From: Dermatemys mawii
Taxonomy: Eukaryota; Chordata; Testudines; Dermatemydidae
Direction: 5' to 3'
Length of the DNA stretch: 64,000 nt
NCBI GenBank assembly: GCA_007922305.1
Contig: ML677366.1
Location: 17,274,338-17,338,337 of the forward strand
A model generated the notes under the pieces. It searched no databases, was not told where the DNA came from, and worked only from the letters and a program-made list of their open reading frames with translations. Positions 60,510-64,000 of this stretch are shown in pieces; the stretch's first letter is position 1, and each line of letters opens with the position of its first letter. The translations under genes and the position numbers were made by a program.

Positions 60510-60608
60510 CTGATCCCAGAAATATCCTCCTTGTCTTGGTTTACTACCATTGTTCCTTTAATGACGGTATTTACCATTACTGCTGTCAAAGATGCCACAG
60601 ATGACTGT
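60510..60608 (+). CDS. ATP8B4: ATP8B-type phospholipid flippase, coding exon (helix 1 end to helix 2)
   Basis: A 99-base exon of 33 codons, phase 0 at both ends, with acceptor TATCTTGTAG and donor GTAAGT. It encodes LIPEISSLSWFTTIVPL, then a hydrophobic run and ITAVKDATDDC. This is the lumenal loop after helix 1 and the start of helix 2, ending in the conserved AVKDATDD motif at the membrane-cytosol boundary. IPEIS favours ATP8B4 over ATP8B2, which as I recall has IPQIS. The last residue is Cys (TGT), where related flippases usually have Tyr before Phe-Arg-His-Lys. The following exon is not found before base 64000, so the gene continues off the window. Confidence 0.92.
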
Positions 60609-60614
60609 GTAAGT

Positions 60615-61320
60615 ATTTGGAGTAAGTTACCTTTGCAAAGTTTTCAGGCATCCATGTACTATTACTAATTGCGTACAAAAGCATAGTTTCCTCGTAATAA
60701 AGAAAAAGGCATGAAATCTATATTTATTCATTTATTTTTATTGCTTCCAGTAAGAATAAATAAAAATAAAAACCCTTGTTTTTCAAAATGTCAACTGCCA
60801 AAATTGCACATATGTACAGAAATGATACATAGGGACTCTGGAAAGGGTGGAAGTGGGTGGGTGGAGGGAACAAAAAAGGAGTCAAAGGTGCAGGAGGAGT
60901 AAAGGTATAGAGTTTTACTAGTGGCATGGAGTTTTTACTTACCACATATCTCACTTTTATCTATGAAATACACGATTCATATTAATCCCCAAGTTTAAAA
61001 CAACCCGTATGTGTCCTTATGAACCCTAGATTGGGGAAACCAAGTTAAACAAAACACTATTACAGTTGATCTTTTAAATGTAACATTTTTTTATAGATCT
61101 CATGTATAGTTATCATATATCTTTATATGGCTAAAATGCTCTGATTCTACCTTGGTGCAGTTTTTTTACCCCATGTGAAGCATTTTGTATCAGATAAAGC
61201 ACAGACAGGAAAAAACAATGGAAAATCGTATAGACATATGATATAAGGGAAAAGGAGTGGTGAAATGGCTCTGGGAGACCAAACTCTCACTATAATAGCA
61301 GAGAAACCTCTGAGTTCTTC
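60615..61320. other. No gene seen
   Basis: AT-rich intron sequence after the 60510 exon. Confidence 0.45.
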
Positions 61321-61328
61321 AGATTCTT

Positions 61329-62391
61329 TAGGATATGTCTATGTGGCACTCAAACTCCCACAGCAGTGAGTCTCAGACCATGGGTCAGCTGACCCACGCT
61401 TGCAATGCTCAGGCTGCGGGGCTATACAACAGCAGTGTAGCATTCAGCCTCAGGCTGCAGCATGGGCTGCAGGTATCATAGGCCAGGGGAGACTGTGCCT
61501 CCCCAAACAGCCTGGCATGGCTCTGCCCATGCTCCACCCTCAGCCGCCTTCCTGCAGTGCAATTCTTTCTTGCTTTTCCGTAGTAGCCCAGGCTGGCTGG
61601 GGCTGAGGAGAGCTGTCATGGTGCCGGGACTCACAGTGGCTGGTGCTGGCTCTGTGGCTGCGTTGCCCACCTGGCACTTGGGATGCTGGAATCGCACTCC
61701 GTGGCTTCTTGGCACTTCAGGGCTCGGGTTGGGGGCTCAGCTGGAGCTCTGGGGCTGGGGGTGCTCCAAGGCTGGGGATGCTTGGGTGGCCCGAGGCAGG
61801 GGCAGAGGGCCGGGGGTCATGGTGGAGGGTGCTCTGGGCTCCTGCAGGGGATGGGGAGTGGAAGGGGAGGGTGACTCAGGCAGAAGGGGAGGGACCAGAG
61901 GCTGGCCTTTCCCTGTGGCCGGTTCACCAGATTCCCATGGGCTGCAGCCTAGGGTCTGAGACCCTGCCCCCTTGTGGGTCTCACGGGATGTCTTTACTGT
62001 ACTGCCATTAGGGTACCCATGGCTGGCCCAGGCCAGCTGACTTAGACTTGCAGGTCTCAGGCTATGGGGCTGTTTAATTTGCAGTGTAGATGTTCTGATG
62101 TGGGTTGCAGCCCAAGCTCTGGACCCTCCCACCTCTCAGGGTCCTAAAGCATGGACTCCAGCCTGAGCCTGGACATCTGCATTGCAGTTAAACAGCCCCA
62201 CAGCCCAATCCCCATGAGCCTGAGTCAGCTGGCATGGGCCAGCCATGCATGTCTAATTGCAGTGTAGATGTACCCCCAGAGACCAAAAGTCTACACTGCA
62301 ATTTTATAGCCCTGGAGCCCAAGTCAGTCAACTGACTTGGGCCACCAGCAGCCATGCTGCAGGTCTTTTATCATAGTATAGACGTACCCTG
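61329..62391. mobile_element. GC-rich composite TIR element (GTCTACACTGCA family)
   Basis: Left end TAGGATATGTCTATGTGGCA and right end, inverted, CAGGGTACGTCTATACTATG are diverged terminal repeats. Inside are further copies of the end motif: GCAGTGTAGATGTACCC (62260) and GTCTACACTGCAATTTTATA (62291), and GCAGTGTAGATGTTC (62083), suggesting nesting of related elements. The GC-rich middle (61400-62000) creates ORFs of up to 165 codons with Gly/Trp-rich nonsense. Flanking octamers do not match. Confidence 0.6.
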
Positions 62392-62399
62392 AGAATACC

Positions 62400-63185
62400 A
62401 CCCTAAAAAGGTAGTATATTCAATTTCACATCATGGGGATTTAAGGCTACTAATCCTCGCTAAGGTCAAGCACTAATCTTTACTTAAAATTGAAAGTTGG
62501 GTTTTCCTTGGGAAGTATGAGATAATAAGCTCTCCAAGGTATAAAGGAACATGGCAATGACTTCAGTGTAAGCAAACTAATTTTAAAGACACTGATGTTT
62601 ACTGGAAACCAGGGAAATTCTCTTGGATAAGGAGTTTCTGAAATTTCATCAGCTGAATAGTACAAAAGAAGCATACTTTTGAGGGAAGTGGTAAAGATGG
62701 TGATACATGATTTATTGGGAATAGTTCAGTTAGAACGTGATACAGGCATGATTAAGAATCTCTGTATCCCAGGGAGATGGTACAAGAGAGTTTCACAGTC
62801 AGAGCTTTATTTTATTTTTTTGAGGCTCATATTAATCAGACTCAGATGACTCCAAGGATTACAAGCTTTGATGTCAGGAAAAATAAAAACAGATTTAAAG
62901 AGAGAGGAGAAGCAGGGAGGAAACAACATTTTTACTGGGAGAGCACAAGCATCATAAGCTCAGTCTTGGATTTTAAATTAAAAGAATTTGGTTGATACCA
63001 AGCTCTTTGCATGAAAACTGAGTAAGGCAGCATGAGCCATCATAGCGACTGCAAGTTCATGAGTAATTCTGTTTTTATCTCCAGTTAACAGGCCCCTTCA
63101 CCTTCCATAGTCCCTTAAAATATGCATTAACTATTTATGCTAAACAATTTGTTTCACCTTGTATTTAGCAGTGACACTCTCAATA
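62400..63185. other. No gene seen
   Basis: AT-rich intron sequence; the 72-codon ORF at 62777-62995 has no family likeness. Confidence 0.4.
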
Positions 63186-63191
63186 CATTTC

Positions 63192-63297
63192 TCAGACCTG
63201 AAGAAGAGCTCTGGGTAAGATGGAAAGTGTGTTTCTCTCACCAACAGAAGTTGATCCAATAAAAGTTGATCCAATACTACCCACCTTGTCTCTCTGA
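63192..63297. repeat. Half copy of the fold-back repeat at 59659-59900
   Basis: TCAGACCTGAAGAAGAGCTC, CTCACCAACAGAAGTTG, TCCAATAAAAG and CCCACCTTGTCTC parallel the right half of the earlier copy. The phrase GTTGATCCAATA is duplicated within it. Confidence 0.75.
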
Positions 63298-63900
63298 GAA
63301 GCCTATACACCAAGGATCAGTTAAATAGGTGTTTGAATGAAACAGCCACATGGCACTACAGTTCTTTTGCAGAGAAAAATTTGTGAGGGAGATATGAAAG
63401 CTGACAAATTGAGAGAACAGTAAGAAGAGAACTTTTGGGGGACAGCTTAGCATGTATGTTGTTGTTAATTTTCATAAGATTAGAACATGTTAGCAGTACA
63501 AGATAGTCTCTCAGGATTTAAAACACAGATGATAACTCTTTAACAAAAAGTAGGAGACTGTACTGGTTCTGATAAGATTGTTAGAGTAATTAAGTTTGAT
63601 CTGCCGCGGATAATCTTGGTAACCACAAATAAAGCTCTCCAAATTAGCATATGGACAGTGTAAAAAATGTGTTTTCAGTAGTATTACAGTCTGCAACCAG
63701 TTAGCTTTATTTCCTTATGTTCTTGAGAATACCATGGAAAATGACAAGCAAAAGAAATAGTCTATAATGGATGAAGAGAATTTCCTTATTAAAATTGAAG
63801 TGGTTGTTACCTGTCTCATCCACTGCAGAAGGAGGGAGTATGTTTTACAATAGAAAAGAAAGCAAAAAATATCAGATAGGATTAAGTACAAATATACTTT

Positions 63901-63945
63901 GCATATATATAATATGTGTGTGTTATATATATATATAAATAAAAG
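63901..63945. repeat. AT/TG-rich microsatellite
   Basis: Contains GCATATATATAATATGTGTG and TTATATATATATATAAATAA; simple sequence. Confidence 0.8.
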
Positions 63946-64000
63946 AGAAGAGACTTAATATTTGCAAATTACTTTGAGAGCCTTGTATAAAAGTATATAT

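Larger units (their letters stand above)
60609..64000 (+). other. Start of the next flippase intron (runs off the window)
   Basis: Begins with a consensus GTAAGT donor. It holds a GC-rich composite TIR element (61329-62391), a half copy of a dispersed fold-back repeat (63192-63297) and an AT-rich microsatellite near the end. No following flippase exon could be found. Confidence 0.75.

Noticed and set aside
61462..62132. ORFs of 122-165 codons, Gly/Trp-rich
   Set aside because: Inside a GC-rich composite TIR element; open frames here are expected from scarcity of TA-containing stops.
1..64000. CRISPR arrays, operons, phage or bacterial defence systems
   Set aside because: No evenly spaced direct repeats with unique spacers and no compact same-strand gene clusters; spliced exons and repeat content show vertebrate nuclear DNA.

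Overview
The window looks like nuclear DNA from an amniote, most likely a turtle or another sauropsid. It is AT-rich and intron-like. It holds spliced vertebrate coding exons and many decayed CR1 LINE, hAT, Tigger-like, DIRS-like and LTR repeats of the kind abundant in chelonian genomes. There are no operons, ribosome binding sites or other prokaryotic signals. The species assignment is inference from repeat content.

The only host gene I can support is the 5' coding part of a P4-ATPase (phospholipid flippase) of the ATP8B group on the + strand, best matched to ATP8B4. Three consecutive coding exons are visible: 42620-42678, 58722-58835 and 60510-60608. They join in frame without gaps and encode the cytosolic N-terminal segment, transmembrane helix 1 and the start of helix 2. 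The start-codon exon was not found upstream, and the next exon (expected to begin with a Phe-Arg-His-Lys type motif) lies beyond base 64000. The first 42.6 kb is therefore upstream intron or 5' flank.

Region by region. 1-9.7 kb: unique-looking DNA with an L2-like fragment (4.2 kb), a GC-rich hAT-like element (4.56-5.56 kb), a hAT element with an 8-bp duplication (5968-6378) and a small TIR element (7.5 kb). 9.7-24 kb: a relic hAT transposase C-terminus (11.3 kb), a second member of the 5968 family (16862-17499), a non-CR1 LINE reverse transcriptase relic (19-20 kb) and a small hAT element (22.35 kb). 24-28 kb: a partial GC-rich TIR element, a clean solo LTR with 5-bp duplication (25611-26777) and a CR1 RT pseudogene (27-28.1 kb). 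30.7-37.5 kb: a short hAT element, then a 4.4-kb hAT transposon (31710-36132) with intact ends, 8-bp duplications, a dead transposase and two nested elements; then a Tigger-like element. 38-41.5 kb: two LTR-like regions. 42.6-58.7 kb: flippase intron holding a Gypsy-type gag relic, an inverted pair of LTR-like elements, a triple-nested LTR/TIR/CR1 block, and a DIRS-like tyrosine-recombinase retrotransposon tail with an inverted repeat. 58.7-64 kb: exons 2 and 3, a fold-back repeat between them, and a composite GC-rich element at 61.3-62.4 kb.

I found no convincing new biological system. The most notable observations are the complete but inactivated hAT transposon, the DIRS-like recombinase whose likely catalytic tyrosine is now cysteine, and a hAT family carrying a perfect 28-bp subterminal palindrome.
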